Assembly (NCBI RefSeq): GCF_012222305.1
Contig: NZ_CP035730.1
Location: 2,507,501-2,571,500, forward strand
Direction of reading: 5' to 3'
Length of the DNA stretch: 64,000 nucleotides
DNA from: Sulfolobus sp. S-194
GTDB taxonomy: Archaea > Thermoproteota > Thermoprotei_A > Sulfolobales > Sulfolobaceae
Every line of letters starts with the position of its first letter. Position 1 is the stretch's first letter. Position numbers and translations under genes: made by a program. Below the pieces are notes generated by a model. That model was not told the DNA's origin. It searched no databases and was given only the letters and a program-made list of their open reading frames with translations. Of this stretch, positions 7,689-18,857 are shown piece by piece.

Positions 7689-8462
7689 ATGAATGTTAAA
7701 CTTGTTTCTTATACTCGTAATGGAGAAAAAGTTGTAGCAATAGCTTCTAAGATGAGTAGGAGTAGAAAAGGTTGGGATTATCATGAGAAAGACATGACTG
7801 ATGATGAAATTGAGACATGGATCAGAGATGCAATCCTTCACGGTTATTGGAGTGTTCTTGAGCATAGCGTTTATACTTTTTCTATAGAGGGAATTAGCAG
7901 GGTAGCTTCTCATCAGTTAGTTCGCCACAGAGTGGCGTCTTATACACAGATGAGTCATAGGTTTGCTAAGCCTATAGACGAATACTACAAACCGATAATT
8001 CCTCCATCGGTAGAAAAGAGGGCTAAAGATATTGTAGAGAAAACATATCAAGAAGCCTATGATAACTATTTTAAACTCCTTCAAGATGGTGTACCAGAGG
8101 AAGATGCAAGATATGTACTACCAAATGGAGTAAATACAAATATTGTCGTCACAATGAATGCTAGAGAACTATATAATTTCTTTGCACTTAGACTCTGCAG
8201 TAGAGCACAATGGGAAATTAGAGCTATTGCATGGAAAATGTTGGAGGAAGTTAAAAAAGTTCATCCCAGACTCTTTAAGTATGCTGGTCCTAATTGTATT
8301 GTTCACGAGAACTTCATTAGAAACGAACCTATTACTTTAGACGAAGTTCTCCAGAATGATAATATAGAGTTTATATCTCAACGTTGTATTGAAGGAGTTA
8401 TGAGAGATGGAATTTTAAAATGTATAAGAAATTCTAAGCATGTTTTGGAATATTTAAAGTAA
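7689..8462 (+). CDS. thyX: flavin-dependent thymidylate synthase ThyX
   Basis: 257 residues, normal length. The ThyX signature RHRxxSxxxxSxR is present as [13 protein letters not shown] (Arg79 to Arg91), preceded by the EHS motif at 58-60 and followed by [13 protein letters not shown], which supplies FAD and dUMP contacts. The enzyme makes dTMP from dUMP using methylene-tetrahydrofolate (or the archaeal pterin analogue), FAD and NADPH, avoiding a DHFR step. It appears to be a single-gene unit; the nuo operon begins 116 bases downstream with its own promoter. Confidence 0.96.
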   Translation: MNVKLVSYTRNGEKVVAIASKMSRSRKGWDYHEKDMTDDEIETWIRDAILHGYWSVLEHSVYTFSIEGISRVASHQLVRHRVASYTQMSHRFAKPIDEYYKPIIPPSVEKRAKDIVEKTYQEAYDNYFKLLQDGVPEEDARYVLPNGVNTNIVVTMNARELYNFFALRLCSRAQWEIRAIAWKMLEEVKKVHPRLFKYAGPNCIVHENFIRNEPITLDEVLQNDNIEFISQRCIEGVMRDGILKCIRNSKHVLEYLK

Positions 8463-8543
8463 ATTCATTTTTTTAAATATCACATATACAAATGCTCTAA
8501 ATTGATTTTTGCTTTTAAATTACCTTTTTCGAACAATTAGTAG

Positions 8544-8556
8544 AAAAATATTTTAG
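8544..8556 (+). promoter_or_regulatory. TATA promoter of the complex I (nuo) operon
   Basis: GAAAAATATTTTA is centred about 29 bases before the ATG of nuoA, so transcription should start within a few bases of that codon and the first mRNA is effectively leaderless. No Shine-Dalgarno precedes nuoA, while internal genes of the operon (nuoD, nuoJ, nuoK) do carry one, as expected for archaeal operons. Confidence 0.6.
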
Positions 8557-8578
8557 GCATTCTCGTTATTGATACTTG

Positions 8579-8965
8579 ATGACATTAACTCAAGCATTAC
8601 TAGCTTTTGGGCTTCCAGTTATTTTGTTCCTTTTAGCTGGTTATGGTGGTTATAAGATACTTTCCATGGTTGTGCCTAGTGAGTATAATCCAGTTAAGGT
8701 TAGTAGATTCGAAGCTGGTAATATACCGTATGGTGAAGGTAGACTCTGGTTCCCTCTTCAATATTATGGATATGTTTTAGTATATACTTCTATTGAGCCT
8801 ATTGTAGTGTTGTTTTTTGCTATATCGGAAGCCTCTTATGCAACCTCGTTTATCTTATTTAGAGATCTTTTAATACTTCTACTATCAAGCATTGTAATTT
8901 TATATCCAATACTTTATTACGCAGTAAAACAAGTGAACACTATAGAGTATTGGCTTTTAAGGTGA
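8579..8965 (+). CDS. nuoA: complex I-like subunit NuoA
   Basis: 128 residues with three membrane helices (about 6-28, 60-85, 92-118). The central loop has [21 protein letters not shown], the equivalent of the FECG-P-G region of NuoA, followed by [13 protein letters not shown] replacing the usual FDiE stretch. The reactive Cys of the switch loop is Ala here. It is the first gene of the operon; ATG was preferred to an in-frame TTG one codon earlier. It forms part of the membrane arm at the junction with NuoH and NuoD. Confidence 0.85.
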   Translation: MTLTQALLAFGLPVILFLLAGYGGYKILSMVVPSEYNPVKVSRFEAGNIPYGEGRLWFPLQYYGYVLVYTSIEPIVVLFFAISEASYATSFILFRDLLILLLSSIVILYPILYYAVKQVNTIEYWLLR

Positions 8966-8970
8966 AATTT

Positions 8971-9468
8971 ATGGCTCAAACTGTTCAATCTGTATTAAAT
9001 TCTATATTTTCTCAAGTTCAAAGCAAATTTAGAGTTACTGGAAAAGTAGAAAGTGATAAAAGGGCGTCTATTCAAGTAGATAAATCTCAGATAGTTGAAG
9101 TAGCAGATTTTCTCAAAAGTCTTGGTTTTGATCATGTTAAGAGTGTCACTGCAATTGACTATCCGGATACTCAGGAGTTTGAAGTAATTTATCACATTTC
9201 TTCTTATTCAAATATTGATTTAGCTAAAACTATTGTAGCCTTAAGAACAAGAGTAAAGTATGATGATCCTAGATTACCTTCTTTATATAAGATTTGGGAA
9301 AGTGTTTGGACTGGGGAAAGAGAAACATACGAAATGTACGGAATAATTTTTGAGGGCCACCCAGATTTAAGAAGATTATTTTTACCAGAAGATTTTGAAG
9401 GTGTTTATCCTATGAGAAAGAGTTATAAGATTAAGACGGAGGGGTTATTTGTTGACAAACCAGGCTAA
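8971..9468 (+). CDS. nuoC: complex I-like subunit NuoC (30 kDa type)
   Basis: 165 residues. The 30-kDa subunit core is clear: [34 protein letters not shown], and the signature [27 protein letters not shown] with LFLPEDFEG. The start was placed at the ATG six bases after the nuoA stop because residues upstream would lie inside nuoA. NuoC docks with NuoD on the peripheral arm. Directly follows nuoA; the nuoB gene that usually intervenes is missing. Confidence 0.93.
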   Translation: MAQTVQSVLNSIFSQVQSKFRVTGKVESDKRASIQVDKSQIVEVADFLKSLGFDHVKSVTAIDYPDTQEFEVIYHISSYSNIDLAKTIVALRTRVKYDDPRLPSLYKIWESVWTGERETYEMYGIIFEGHPDLRRLFLPEDFEGVYPMRKSYKIKTEGLFVDKPG

Positions 9469-10666
9469 CGCATTATATTCATCTGGAATGGAAGTTGACA
9501 TTATACCAGTAGAGGGAGAATTAAATGTAGGTCCTCAGCATCCTGGATCTGGACATATGAGGATTTATGTTAAACTTAATGGTGATATTATTGTTGATGC
9601 TGACTTAGATGTTGGATATGTTCATAGGTCTGTTGAAAAACTAAGCGAAGTAAGAAATTATATGCACCTTATACCTTTAGTAGAGAGGCCGGCGATTTTA
9701 GATTCTATACATATGAATTTAGGCTACATAATTGCGGTAGAAAAGATTTTAGGAGTTGATGTTCCAGAGAGAGCTCAGTACTTACGTACATTAGCAGCTG
9801 AGATTAATAGAATTGCAAGTCATTTATATGGTACTGGCATATTAGCAATATTCTTAGGCCATTCTACCGGTTTTATGTGGGGCTTTGGTGATAGAGAGGT
9901 ATGGGTGGAAATACTTCAAGCACTAACTGGTGCAAGGGTTACAAATTCTTACGTTATTCCAGGCGGAGTTAGAAGAGATCTTACACCAGCTATTAAAGAA
10001 ATGATAGAAAAAGCAATTGTCTATCAAAGGAAAAAAGTACAAGATTGGTATAAAATTTTTGTGAAGAATCCAAATATAAGGGATAGATTAGAAAATGTTG
10101 GAGTTATGAGTAGAGAAAATGCAATTAAATGGGGAGCTGTCGGGCCTAATTTAAGAGCTTCTGGAGTATACTATGACGTTCGAAAAATAGAGCCTTATGC
10201 CGCTTATGACAAGGTTGATTTTGAGATACCAGTATATAAAGAAGGAGATGCCTATGCTAGATTATTAGTTAGATTTGAAGAAATCGAACAAAGTATGAGA
10301 ATATTAGAGCAGATAATAAAGAGTATTCCAGAGGGAAATATATTAAGCGATAGATTCTTTAAGCAAATTCCTCCTACAAGATTAAAGAAATGGTGGGAGG
10401 GCCAAAGGAGAGTTGTATTTCCCGGTTATTATGCCTCATTTAGACCTCCAAGAGGGGAAGCAATTTCTAGAGTTGAGGCTGCTAGAGGAGAACTAGTTTA
10501 TTATGTAGTAAGTGATGGTTCTCCTAAGCCTTATAGATTAAGAATGATAACTCCTTCTTATAGTTTAATATACGTTTTTAAAGAGTTATGTAAAGGTTCA
10601 CGATATGCTGATTTGGTTTCGATTTATGGTAGTCTAGATTATTTCCCTCCGGAGGCGGATAGGTAA
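9452..10666 (+). CDS. nuoD: complex I-like subunit NuoD (49 kDa type)
   Basis: About 404 residues. Landmarks are [28 protein letters not shown], a region [12 protein letters not shown] where most homologues have [14 protein letters not shown], and a C-terminal block [17 protein letters not shown] ending in [12 protein letters not shown] strong GGAGGGG lies seven bases before the TTG used here, so it decides the start; an ATG at 9488 is the alternative. NuoD shapes the quinone pocket with NuoB and NuoH. The 3' end shares one base with the nuoH ATG (TAATG), showing translational coupling. Confidence 0.94.
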   Translation: MTNQANALYSSGMEVDIIPVEGELNVGPQHPGSGHMRIYVKLNGDIIVDADLDVGYVHRSVEKLSEVRNYMHLIPLVERPAILDSIHMNLGYIIAVEKILGVDVPERAQYLRTLAAEINRIASHLYGTGILAIFLGHSTGFMWGFGDREVWVEILQALTGARVTNSYVIPGGVRRDLTPAIKEMIEKAIVYQRKKVQDWYKIFVKNPNIRDRLENVGVMSRENAIKWGAVGPNLRASGVYYDVRKIEPYAAYDKVDFEIPVYKEGDAYARLLVRFEEIEQSMRILEQIIKSIPEGNILSDRFFKQIPPTRLKKWWEGQRRVVFPGYYASFRPPRGEAISRVEAARGELVYYVVSDGSPKPYRLRMITPSYSLIYVFKELCKGSRYADLVSIYGSLDYFPPEADR

Positions 10667-11727
10667 TGGTGGATATACTTTCAGCTATTAGATACTATTT
10701 CTTTTATCCATCTTTTTTTGCAGTAATTATATTTCCTGGATTAATATTTACTACAATAATATTATTACTTACAATATGGTTTGAGAGGAAAGCTGCTGCC
10801 AGGGTTCAAATGCGAATTGGTCCTTTATATGTATCAAAAAGGACTGGTGGTATTACACAGTTAATAGCTGATGCTATAAGACTGGTCTTCTCAGAAATAA
10901 TTATTCCAACCGGAGTGAATCCTACACTTTATGTTTTAGCCCCAATATTTCCTATAACATTTAGTTTTATACCAATGGTTCTTATACCTTTTTCAGTAAT
11001 ACCACAAAGCGGCTCAATATTATCACCATACTTCCATTTCTTCTTTGACCCTAACATAAATAGTGGAGTTTTTGTAGGCTACTTTTTGCCATATAATATG
11101 ATTTTAATTTTAGGATTAGCTTCCGTTGTTCCAGTTTTTATATTGCTTCAGGCATGGGCTACTAATAATAGGTTCGCTATTGTGGGTGCAGTTAGAGAAG
11201 CCTTATTGTCCGTATCATACGATGTTCTTTTAGTAATGTCAGTTGTTGCAATTGCAATAGAGTATCATACGTTAGATATTGCTAAGGTTGTAGAATCTGG
11301 AATACCTGGTATTGTTGCTAATCCTTTAGCTGCTATTGTTTTTCTAGTTGGTATGTTAATGGGAACTGGGAGATTTCCATTTGAAATAGTAGAAGCTGAA
11401 ACAGAGTTAGTTATAGGTCCTTCAACAGAGTATAGTGGCTTTCTATTCGTTTTAGCGATGGGGGGAAGTTATATTTCGACTTTTGCATTATCGTTTGTTT
11501 TCTCTGATCTCTTCTTGGGCGGATGGCTTCCATTAAATGGTTTACCAGGAGCTTCACTAAATGCAATAAAGGCTATAGTTGTCTTATGGTTTACTGTGTT
11601 TTTAAGAAGTGTTTATGGTAGATACAGAATAGATCAAGCTTTAAGGGGAAGTTGGAAATATTTCTTTCCCTTAGCTTTAGCTTCCTTATTATTAGGTGTG
11701 GTGGTGGGTTATTTATGGATAAGGTGA
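10666..11727 (+). CDS. nuoH: complex I-like subunit NuoH
   Basis: 353 residues and about eight membrane helices. Diagnostic loops are [35 protein letters not shown] (read in pieces), a [14 protein letters not shown] segment, and [15 protein letters not shown] with [11 protein letters not shown], which line the quinone-entry chamber. The acidic residues of the E-channel loop are kept. The ATG overlaps the nuoD stop by one base and the gene runs 13 bases into nuoI, so expression is coupled. Confidence 0.95.
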   Translation: MVDILSAIRYYFFYPSFFAVIIFPGLIFTTIILLLTIWFERKAAARVQMRIGPLYVSKRTGGITQLIADAIRLVFSEIIIPTGVNPTLYVLAPIFPITFSFIPMVLIPFSVIPQSGSILSPYFHFFFDPNINSGVFVGYFLPYNMILILGLASVVPVFILLQAWATNNRFAIVGAVREALLSVSYDVLLVMSVVAIAIEYHTLDIAKVVESGIPGIVANPLAAIVFLVGMLMGTGRFPFEIVEAETELVIGPSTEYSGFLFVLAMGGSYISTFALSFVFSDLFLGGWLPLNGLPGASLNAIKAIVVLWFTVFLRSVYGRYRIDQALRGSWKYFFPLALASLLLGVVVGYLWIR

Positions 11728-12218
11728 AAGAATATAAAAAAGAAAAAAATCCGTTTAGATTATTTGTAGATCATTTAAATGCAGTAGGAACTGGAATAAA
11801 GTATATGATACAACCTCAAAGAATAACATTGAAATACCCAGAAGAATCGCTAACATTACCAACTGGTTATAGGGGAATGATAAGGTTATACAAAGATGTT
11901 TGTATAGGATGTACTCTATGTGCATTAATTTGTCCAGCAGATGCAATGAAAATGGTAACTGAGGGAGGAAAGAAGTTTCCCTCAATTAACTATGGTAGAT
12001 GTGTATTCTGTGGTTTCTGTGTAGACGTATGTCCAGTGGATGCTTTAAAAGAGACTAGAGTGCATGATGCTGTGTTTACCAATAGAAGAGATTTAGTATT
12101 TAGACCAGATAGGTTTGATCAAGATTTTGATCAACCAATACCTTCTCAAAGTATAGTGAAAAAAGTTAGAGCTGTTGTTGATGAAAAGAAGGGGATCAAA
12201 TATGTCCCTGACGAGTGA
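11715..12218 (+). CDS. nuoI: complex I-like 2x[4Fe-4S] ferredoxin subunit NuoI
   Basis: 167 residues. Two tetracubane motifs are complete: Cys63, 66, 69 with Cys73 ([11 protein letters not shown]) and Cys96, 99, 102 with Cys106 ([11 protein letters not shown]), carrying clusters N6a and N6b. The start at 11715 gives a normal-length N-terminus; an upstream in-frame extension lies wholly inside nuoH. It passes electrons toward NuoB. With NuoE, F and G absent here, a reduced ferredoxin or unknown protein rather than NADH may be the donor; that is inference. Confidence 0.95.
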   Translation: MDKVKEYKKEKNPFRLFVDHLNAVGTGIKYMIQPQRITLKYPEESLTLPTGYRGMIRLYKDVCIGCTLCALICPADAMKMVTEGGKKFPSINYGRCVFCGFCVDVCPVDALKETRVHDAVFTNRRDLVFRPDRFDQDFDQPIPSQSIVKKVRAVVDEKKGIKYVPDE

Positions 12219-12699
12219 TTTTCAAATTTCATTTTTTGTATTTTTTGGAATAATAAGTATTGCTTCTGCGCTATTTATAACTAGGCAAAAGAACGTATTT
12301 TATGCAGCAATAGGTCTAATATTTTTAGGGATATCCGTTGCTTCTATGATAGCGTTAATTAATTTTGCCTATTCGTTCTATTCGGCATTTCATATTTTAC
12401 TCTATGTTGGTTCAACTGTAGTGTTTTTAGCAATTTCTCTAGTAATGTTTAGAGGGTTAAATGTTAAAGAGGTTAAGATAAGTTGGGCCCCTATAATAGC
12501 TTTACTTGTTGGTGTTTTTGTGTTTATTGATATATTTGCCACTTTCTCTAGTATAACGCCAATTTCAACACTAGAGGTCTTTAGTTTACAAACTTTAGCT
12601 AATGAAATTTTACAAAACTATTGGTTCCCAGCACTTATCTTAATAATAGCACTTCTAACAACTATGATTGAGGCTATATCTCTTGCAAGGAGGGATTAA
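12202..12699 (+). CDS. nuoJ: complex I-like subunit NuoJ
   Basis: 165 residues with five predicted membrane helices, starting [19 protein letters not shown]. The third-helix signature [21 protein letters not shown] corresponds to the NuoJ segment that forms a pi-bulge in known structures. The ATG overlaps the end of nuoI by 17 bases and has an AGGGGATC stretch upstream. Part of the membrane arm next to NuoA and NuoK. Confidence 0.88.
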   Translation: MSLTSDFQISFFVFFGIISIASALFITRQKNVFYAAIGLIFLGISVASMIALINFAYSFYSAFHILLYVGSTVVFLAISLVMFRGLNVKEVKISWAPIIALLVGVFVFIDIFATFSSITPISTLEVFSLQTLANEILQNYWFPALILIIALLTTMIEAISLARRD

Positions 12700-12700
12700 T

Positions 12701-12985
12701 ATGATTCTTCCTTACTTCGGTTTAGTTATAGGTATAATCCTTGGAAGTATAGGAGTATATGGGTTGCTAAATAGTAAAAATATAGTAAGAATACTTCTGT
12801 CATCAGAAATTATATTTAATTCTTCGATACTACTTGTTTTTTCGGCTTCTGCAATATTAGGCAAAGTATATCTTCCTATTATTTTTTCTATTTTTGCTGT
12901 TAGTATGGGATTAGTCGAAGTTGTAGTTGCTTTTGCAGCCATAATTCTTTACTATAGAAATAAGAATTCTCTAGAGGTGGAATAA
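12701..12985 (+). CDS. nuoK: complex I-like subunit NuoK
   Basis: 94 residues and three membrane helices, normal size. Two conserved membrane glutamates are visible: one in [11 protein letters not shown] (helix 2) and one in [14 protein letters not shown] (helix 3), the residues that carry protons in this MrpC-like subunit. AAGGAGGG precedes the ATG by eight bases and selects this start. It sits one base after the nuoJ stop. Confidence 0.93.
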   Translation: MILPYFGLVIGIILGSIGVYGLLNSKNIVRILLSSEIIFNSSILLVFSASAILGKVYLPIIFSIFAVSMGLVEVVVAFAAIILYYRNKNSLEVE

Positions 12986-12986
12986 G

Positions 12987-15900
12987 ATGATATCATTGTT
13001 TATTTTCGTTATATCTTTTATTATTGCATCAATAATATTTTTTATAAAAGATAAAAGAATATCTGGAATACTTTCTTTCTTGTCTATAGTAATCAATGTC
13101 TATTTCTTATTTAGATATGGATTGTTTTACAAGTTTTATGTTACTAATTATGTAGGTAATTTTGGGTTTACGGTTAATGACTTGAACTATCCTCTTATAA
13201 TAACAATCTTAGTAGTCACTTTAGTTACTGTTTACTACTCTCAAAGATATATGGAGAAAAGATTTCATGAGCTGGGTTATGGTAATTGGGGATTGTATTA
13301 CGCGTTATATTCACTTTTTGCAATATCAATGCTCTACGTAGTAGTTTCAATTAACTTATTAGAGCTCTATATATTCCTTGAAATATCCCTAATTACCTCA
13401 TTTCTGTTAATTTTACTTTATGGATATGGTGATAGAAGAAGGATAAGCTTATTATACTTTATATGGACCCATGTAGGTACTATTTTGACCTTAGCCTCAA
13501 TAGTTATCTTGGGTTTAGTCAGTGGGAAAATGGATATCTATAGTAGTTTTGGTCAACTGTATAACTATTCCACTATAGCTTATGCTCCCTTGATTTTTAT
13601 ATCAGGAGTAATAGGTATGCTTATTAAAGGTGCTCAAGCAGGGTTTAATATTTGGCTTCCTTATGCACACGGTGAGGCACCTACTCCAATTTCTGTTCTC
13701 TTAAGTCCTAACATGGTAGGGCTAGGCATATTTGTAGTCATAACCTATTATTACTTGTTCCCATCATTTTCATTCTTAGCTCCTATATTCATAGCTTGGG
13801 CAATAATAACCATGATATATGGAGGCATAAATGCTCTTGCCCAAAGGGATTTTAAAAGGTTTTTAGCATATTCGAGCGTGTCACAGATGGGTTATATGTT
13901 ACTGGGTGCTTCAATCTCCTTTTTTATAGGTCTAAAATCTTCAGATTTAACATTACCTCTGGGAGTAATAGCTTCGGTCTTAATTTATGCGTCTCACGGT
14001 TTTGGAAAAGCGTTACTCTTCATGAGTGCTGGAGCAGCTATAACTGAGCTAGAAGAGAGAGACATAGAAAAATTAGGCGGACTTTATCTGGTTTCTCCGT
14101 TACATACAACATTATCATTTATAGGCATTCTTAATATTTTAGGACTACCGCCAACTGTAGGTTTAGTTAGTGAAGTTTTGTTACTAATGTCTGCGGGTCA
14201 ATTAGTACCATTAATCGGTGAAGGTTTCTTTGTGCTTCTTGTTGCTTTGCTGATGATAGCAATAGGAATGTCTTCAGGTTACGCTACTTATTTATTTAAG
14301 AAAGTTTATTCAAACATCAAGGAAAGAAAAGAAAGCTTAGATAATTTATACGAGTACTCAATTCCAATGATAATAACAGCGATAGTTAGTCTCATATTCT
14401 TCTTCTACCCAGAACTTATGGCTCATTCACTAAGCAATTTCATTCAAACTTTTTCCGCTAATTCTCTAAGTCTTTTCCTTATTGTATTCTTACCAGCTAT
14501 GGGTTCTTTAATAGCTCTTGTTATTCCAATGAGTCAAGATGCTAGAGGAAGTATAGTTACTATAGCAATAGGTGTATCAATGATACTAGCAATTATTAAC
14601 TTGATAAACTCTGTTCACTCACCATTATTTGTTCCACAAAGTGCTACCACTATATTTAGCTACTTTACATTCAGCTCATCACTTTTACAAGCACTTTTAG
14701 GTGTATTTGTTTCCTCACTAGCTTTCTTTATTTCTATGTATAGTATTGGTTACATGAAAGAAGATAGTGTCTTGAGAAGATATTGGGGATTTTTCGGTTT
14801 CTTTGTTTCTTCAATGTTAGCTGTGATATACGCAGACAATGTGTTGTTATTCTTAGCTGGTTGGGAGGGAACTAGTCTTGCATCTTACGGTTTAATTAGT
14901 TACTGGTTAGATGATAACGAAAGGAATGTTGTAGGTGACTTTGGTAGAAAGGTGTTTGGAATAGAATACTTATCAAGACCTACAACTAGCGGTATACGAG
15001 CAATGATATTTACTAGAATTGGAGATGTAGGCTTGATAGTAGGTTTAGGTTACTTAATGTATTTGACTACTTTGTCTGACTATTCTGGTATAACTACTAT
15101 TTATACTGGATTATTTTCAGTCTTACACGCATTATACGCTCTTCCCTATGGTTGGGTAATTTTACTCTTGATGTTCTTAGGAGGTCTAGGTAAAAGTGCC
15201 CAATTCCCATTAACTCAGTGGCTATTAACGGCCATGACTGGTCCAACACCTGTTAGTGCCCTAATACATGCAGCAACAATGGTTAATCTGGGTGCAATTT
15301 TAACATTCTTTATATATCCCTTCTTAGTTTATCCAAGTCCTCAAACAACACTATTTATGAGTATTATGGTAGGAATCTCAATGTTTACTGCAATCTATAC
15401 AAGTACTTCTGCATTGGCTTCAAATGAGCAAAAATTAATTTTAGCTTATTCCACAGCTGATCAGATTTCATTAATGATTTTATCGTCCTCAATAGGAGGT
15501 TTACTGGCCTCAGTAACTTCTAATCTTAACTATCTGTATGCTGGAATCTTAATTGGTTTTATACAAATGCTAGCCCACGGAACATATAAAGCCTCATTAT
15601 TCATGAATGCGGGTAGTGTAATTCATTTTACTGAAAATAGATATGTAGGAGTATTCAAGCGTTTATATAGAAAATTAAGGAGCGTATTTGTCCTTCAATT
15701 ATTAGCTGCCCTTAATCTGGCGAGTATACCTCCTTTGATAGGATTCTGGGCACACGACTTAATTGGTGTTCTAGCTTCTAACACTTCATTATTTCCACTA
15801 TATGTAATAACTGAATTTTTAGGTGGCGTCTATATAATTCGATATGTAATAAAAGCATTTTTATGGAATAATGGTGAAGAAGTTAAAGAAGAGAGCCACG

Positions 15901-16403
15901 TACATCCATTGATGATTATATCCCCGGCAATATTAGTTATTACATCTATAATACTTGGTGTTGTATTTTTGACCTCTCTTGTCCCGTTTTTCACAAGTAT
16001 AGGTCTAAGTAGTTCATTCATATCTCTTGATTTACCATCAGTTCTATTAGCTATTATAGGTGTTGCTATAGCATTAGTATTCTATCTAAATGGTTTAGAT
16101 TTAGGAAAATATCCTGGAGCAAGACCATTAGTTGACTTCTTATACTATGGTTGGTTTGTTAATCCAGCGTTTGATAAATTTGGGATTGCAGGATACAGGT
16201 TTGCTAAAGGTGTATATGAAAAGTTTGAATATGGTGTTATTGATTTATCATTAAATATACGATTACCTCAAGGGCTCATAAGAGCAGGGAATAATATTTT
16301 CAGGAAAACTGAAACAGGAATTTTGCGCGATTACATTTTTATGTATCTAGTAGGTCTTGTAATTCTTGCTTTTATCATAATCTTTTTCATTATGGGGGTG
16401 TAA
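12987..16403 (+). CDS. fused NuoM-NuoL antiporter-like subunit of complex I
   Basis: One uninterrupted 1138-residue protein. Residues about 1-490 are a complete NuoM-like antiporter unit: [15 protein letters not shown], a lysine before [35 protein letters not shown] and [15 protein letters not shown]. From about residue 495 a complete NuoL-like unit follows: [44 protein letters not shown] and [15 protein letters not shown], then [14 protein letters not shown] and a long C-terminal part fit for the lateral helix. Each half has normal length and keeps its channel Glu, Lys and His residues. The gene starts one base after nuoK. It would supply two of the proton-pumping modules as a single polypeptide. 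Confidence 0.9.
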   Translation: MISLFIFVISFIIASIIFFIKDKRISGILSFLSIVINVYFLFRYGLFYKFYVTNYVGNFGFTVNDLNYPLIITILVVTLVTVYYSQRYMEKRFHELGYGNWGLYYALYSLFAISMLYVVVSINLLELYIFLEISLITSFLLILLYGYGDRRRISLLYFIWTHVGTILTLASIVILGLVSGKMDIYSSFGQLYNYSTIAYAPLIFISGVIGMLIKGAQAGFNIWLPYAHGEAPTPISVLLSPNMVGLGIFVVITYYYLFPSFSFLAPIFIAWAIITMIYGGINALAQRDFKRFLAYSSVSQMGYMLLGASISFFIGLKSSDLTLPLGVIASVLIYASHGFGKALLFMSAGAAITELEERDIEKLGGLYLVSPLHTTLSFIGILNILGLPPTVGLVSEVLLLMSAGQLVPLIGEGFFVLLVALLMIAIGMSSGYATYLFKKVYSNIKERKESLDNLYEYSIPMIITAIVSLIFFFYPELMAHSLSNFIQTFSANSLSLFLIVFLPAMGSLIALVIPMSQDARGSIVTIAIGVSMILAIINLINSVHSPLFVPQSATTIFSYFTFSSSLLQALLGVFVSSLAFFISMYSIGYMKEDSVLRRYWGFFGFFVSSMLAVIYADNVLLFLAGWEGTSLASYGLISYWLDDNERNVVGDFGRKVFGIEYLSRPTTSGIRAMIFTRIGDVGLIVGLGYLMYLTTLSDYSGITTIYTGLFSVLHALYALPYGWVILLLMFLGGLGKSAQFPLTQWLLTAMTGPTPVSALIHAATMVNLGAILTFFIYPFLVYPSPQTTLFMSIMVGISMFTAIYTSTSALASNEQKLILAYSTADQISLMILSSSIGGLLASVTSNLNYLYAGILIGFIQMLAHGTYKASLFMNAGSVIHFTENRYVGVFKRLYRKLRSVFVLQLLAALNLASIPPLIGFWAHDLIGVLASNTSLFPLYVITEFLGGVYIIRYVIKAFLWNNGEEVKEESHVHPLMIISPAILVITSIILGVVFLTSLVPFFTSIGLSSSFISLDLPSVLLAIIGVAIALVFYLNGLDLGKYPGARPLVDFLYYGWFVNPAFDKFGIAGYRFAKGVYEKFEYGVIDLSLNIRLPQGLIRAGNNIFRKTETGILRDYIFMYLVGLVILAFIIIFFIMGV

Positions 16404-16406
16404 AGT

Positions 16407-17795
16407 ATGATACTCCAATATATTCCTATAGTTCTTCCTTCAATTTTAATAGTATTTTCATCTATAGCGGTTCTATATATTGATAATGGTAGTAGAAGTA
16501 GATATATTATAGCAGTTGATTTGTCTATTGGTACTCTCCTGGTTTCTTTTTTAACTTTAATAATTTTTTACGGGTTAGGATATTACGACTACTCCATATT
16601 TTCTTCTACTCTTTATCTATCTAATTTCGGATATTTTATTGCAATATCAGCAATATTAGCTACAATTATAGTCATTTATGGAGGAATGGAAAGTTTAGAG
16701 CCTATTAAGACTAGATCCTCTTTCTTATCCTTAGCGATGTTAACAGATTTAGGTGTAATTTATTTAGGTTTTGCATATAATGTAATTACCATACTAGCAT
16801 CATGGGGTATAGCATCTGCCGCAACTTATGTAATCGCAATGATTAGGAAAGACTACTCTTCAACTATTGCTGGTGTAAAATACTTGATTATGGGGTTACT
16901 CTCAAGTTCTCTAATGGTTTTAGGTTTCGCATTCTTCATTTTGGGAATTGGTTCTCTATCCTTAGATGCTACTATAAACTATCAAACTTTAGTAATATTG
17001 GGGATTATGCTTCTTTCAGTAGCTTTCCTCTTTAAAGTAGGGGCTTTTCCATTTCAAGCATGGCTTCCTGATGTATATTCTATGTCAGACAGAGTATCTG
17101 TAGCATTTGTATCAAGTGTAGGTAAAATAGTAGGTATTGCTCCTCTCTTTGACATAGTCTATTTCTTAAAACCATCTGGTATAGTAGGACTCTCTATATT
17201 CGTAATTTTCGCTTTGATTACAGTGATGAGTTTAATCTTTGGGAATATAGTAGCTTTTTCTAGGCAAGATTTTGCATCAATGCTGGCTTATAGTAGTATT
17301 ACCCAAGTAGGGTTTATGTTAATCGCAATAACTATGCTACCTTACAATCCTACAGTCTCTATTAGTGGTTTGATGGTTTATTTGCTGGCTTATTCGATAG
17401 CTCAATCTGGTTTATTTATTGCTCTGTCTCATATAGAGAAAGTCAGTGGAACTAGCTATATTGAAGGTTTTAGAGGAATGAGTTCTAGTGATAAAGCATT
17501 GGCATTTGCTGTTTCAGTGTTACTCTTAAGTCTATTAGGTATACCACCAATATTGGGATTTTGGGCTAAATTATTTGTTCTAGAAGCATCGTTCTCACAA
17601 CCGTGGTTAACCATTATTGGGTTTTTGAATAGTGCAGTATCAGCTGGATATTACATACCGCCAATCAGAGAAATTTTTAGAGAAGGAGAGTTTAGGAATG
17701 TGAATTCTACAGAAAGAGATGCAGTAATTATAGCATCAATTTTAAGTATAGCTTTGGGTATAGTAGCACCATTGATAGTAGGTGTTATATCTTGA
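16407..17795 (+). CDS. nuoN: complex I-like subunit NuoN
   Basis: 462 residues, about 14 membrane helices, third antiporter-like module. Typical segments are [20 protein letters not shown] (channel lysine included), [20 protein letters not shown] and [20 protein letters not shown]. It begins four bases after the fused NuoM-NuoL gene. It is assigned to N rather than M or L because those modules are already present upstream and because of the VYSMSDR sequence. Its stop overlaps the ino1 start. Confidence 0.92.
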   Translation: MILQYIPIVLPSILIVFSSIAVLYIDNGSRSRYIIAVDLSIGTLLVSFLTLIIFYGLGYYDYSIFSSTLYLSNFGYFIAISAILATIIVIYGGMESLEPIKTRSSFLSLAMLTDLGVIYLGFAYNVITILASWGIASAATYVIAMIRKDYSSTIAGVKYLIMGLLSSSLMVLGFAFFILGIGSLSLDATINYQTLVILGIMLLSVAFLFKVGAFPFQAWLPDVYSMSDRVSVAFVSSVGKIVGIAPLFDIVYFLKPSGIVGLSIFVIFALITVMSLIFGNIVAFSRQDFASMLAYSSITQVGFMLIAITMLPYNPTVSISGLMVYLLAYSIAQSGLFIALSHIEKVSGTSYIEGFRGMSSSDKALAFAVSVLLLSLLGIPPILGFWAKLFVLEASFSQPWLTIIGFLNSAVSAGYYIPPIREIFREGEFRNVNSTERDAVIIASILSIALGIVAPLIVGVIS

Positions 17796-18835
17796 TTAAG
17801 GTTGCAATTTTTGGTGTAGGAAATGTTGCAAGTGCTCTTTTACAGGGTTTAGAATGGTTAAAGGAAGGAAAAAGTTTGCCGGGCTTATTAGACCTTAATA
17901 TTTCACCTACAGAAATAGAAGTCGTAAAGGCTTTTGATATAGATAAAAGGAAAGTAGGAAAAAAGATATCTGAAGCTATTTTTATGAAACCTAACGTAGT
18001 AAAAAAATATGTAGATGTGAAGTCAGATGTTATCGTCGAAAGAGGGCCAACACTAGATGGATTAGAAGGTTCATTATCTAACATTATCGAAGAATCTGAA
18101 GAGAAGCCAGTGGATGTTGAGAACGAGCTAAAAGATGTTGATGTGTCAATAAGTCTATTACCAGCCGGTACACAGCAAGCCAATGAATATTATGCAAATG
18201 CATCACTTAATGCAAATGTAGCTTTTATTAATGCAACACCTGCAGAAATAATTAATATATATGCTCTTAAATTTGCTGAGAAGAAAATACCATTATTTGG
18301 TGATGATTTGTTAAGCCAAATAGGTGGAACAATTTTACATACTGGTATTATAGAGTTTTTGAAAAGTAGGGGAGTGAAAGTAACAAGAACATATCAAATT
18401 GATATTTCAGGGAATACAGAGACTTATGTTACATTAGAAGAATGGAGAAAAGATTTGAAAAAAGGAATTAAATCAAATTTTATTTCATCTTATGCTGATG
18501 ATTCTCAAGTAATTGCTGGTACTTCAGATTACGTAGAATTTTTAGGAGATAGAAGAGTAAGCTATATGAGTATTGAAGGGATATACTCATTTGGTGTTCC
18601 ATTTAAACTAGATATTTCGTTCAAAACAGAAGACGCTCCTAATGCTGTAGTACCTTTAATAGATTTAATAAGATTAGCTAAAATAGCTAAGGATAATAGA
18701 ATTGGTGGTGCAATACCGCAAATCTGTGGATACTACTTCAAGAGACCACCAAAAATTTATTCTTCTTTAGAAGAAGCTAAACATGAGTTATTCAAATTTG
18801 TTAAGATGATGACTGAACCCCGGCTAGATCGATGA
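17792..18835 (+). CDS. ino1: inositol-1-phosphate synthase
   Basis: 347 residues. NAD-binding [19 protein letters not shown] opens the protein; the family blocks [42 protein letters not shown] and [16 protein letters not shown] follow in order. It converts glucose 6-phosphate to L-myo-inositol 1-phosphate, used for archaetidylinositol lipids. The TTG start overlaps the nuoN stop (TTGA), so the gene is translationally coupled to complex I. Length matches archaeal homologues. A guide RNA candidate overlaps its 3' end. Confidence 0.93.
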   Translation: MIKVAIFGVGNVASALLQGLEWLKEGKSLPGLLDLNISPTEIEVVKAFDIDKRKVGKKISEAIFMKPNVVKKYVDVKSDVIVERGPTLDGLEGSLSNIIEESEEKPVDVENELKDVDVSISLLPAGTQQANEYYANASLNANVAFINATPAEIINIYALKFAEKKIPLFGDDLLSQIGGTILHTGIIEFLKSRGVKVTRTYQIDISGNTETYVTLEEWRKDLKKGIKSNFISSYADDSQVIAGTSDYVEFLGDRRVSYMSIEGIYSFGVPFKLDISFKTEDAPNAVVPLIDLIRLAKIAKDNRIGGAIPQICGYYFKRPPKIYSSLEEAKHELFKFVKMMTEPRLDR

Positions 18836-18857
18836 TATAGCCGTGTGAGAGCTGATT
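18804..18857 (+). ncRNA. possible C/D-box guide sRNA at the ino1 3' end
   Basis: The sequence has a perfect box C ATGATGA (18806-18812) and box D CTGA (18852-18855). Internally a weak D' (CTAG, 18824-18827) and C' (CGATGA, 18830-18835, using the ino1 stop codon) can be placed, leaving guides of 11 and about 16 nt. The stretch is GC-richer than its surroundings. No separate promoter is seen, so it would be processed from the nuo-ino1 transcript. Confidence 0.45.

Noticed and set aside
7677-8340. Open frames inside thyX on both strands
   Set aside because: They are shadows of thyX codons and show no start signals or family pattern.
14400-14560. Possible lost stop/start between nuoM and nuoL
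   Set aside because: The frame is continuous with sensible hydrophobic coding throughout and no ribosome binding site or start is lined up at the junction; kept as a true fusion, flagged for checking.
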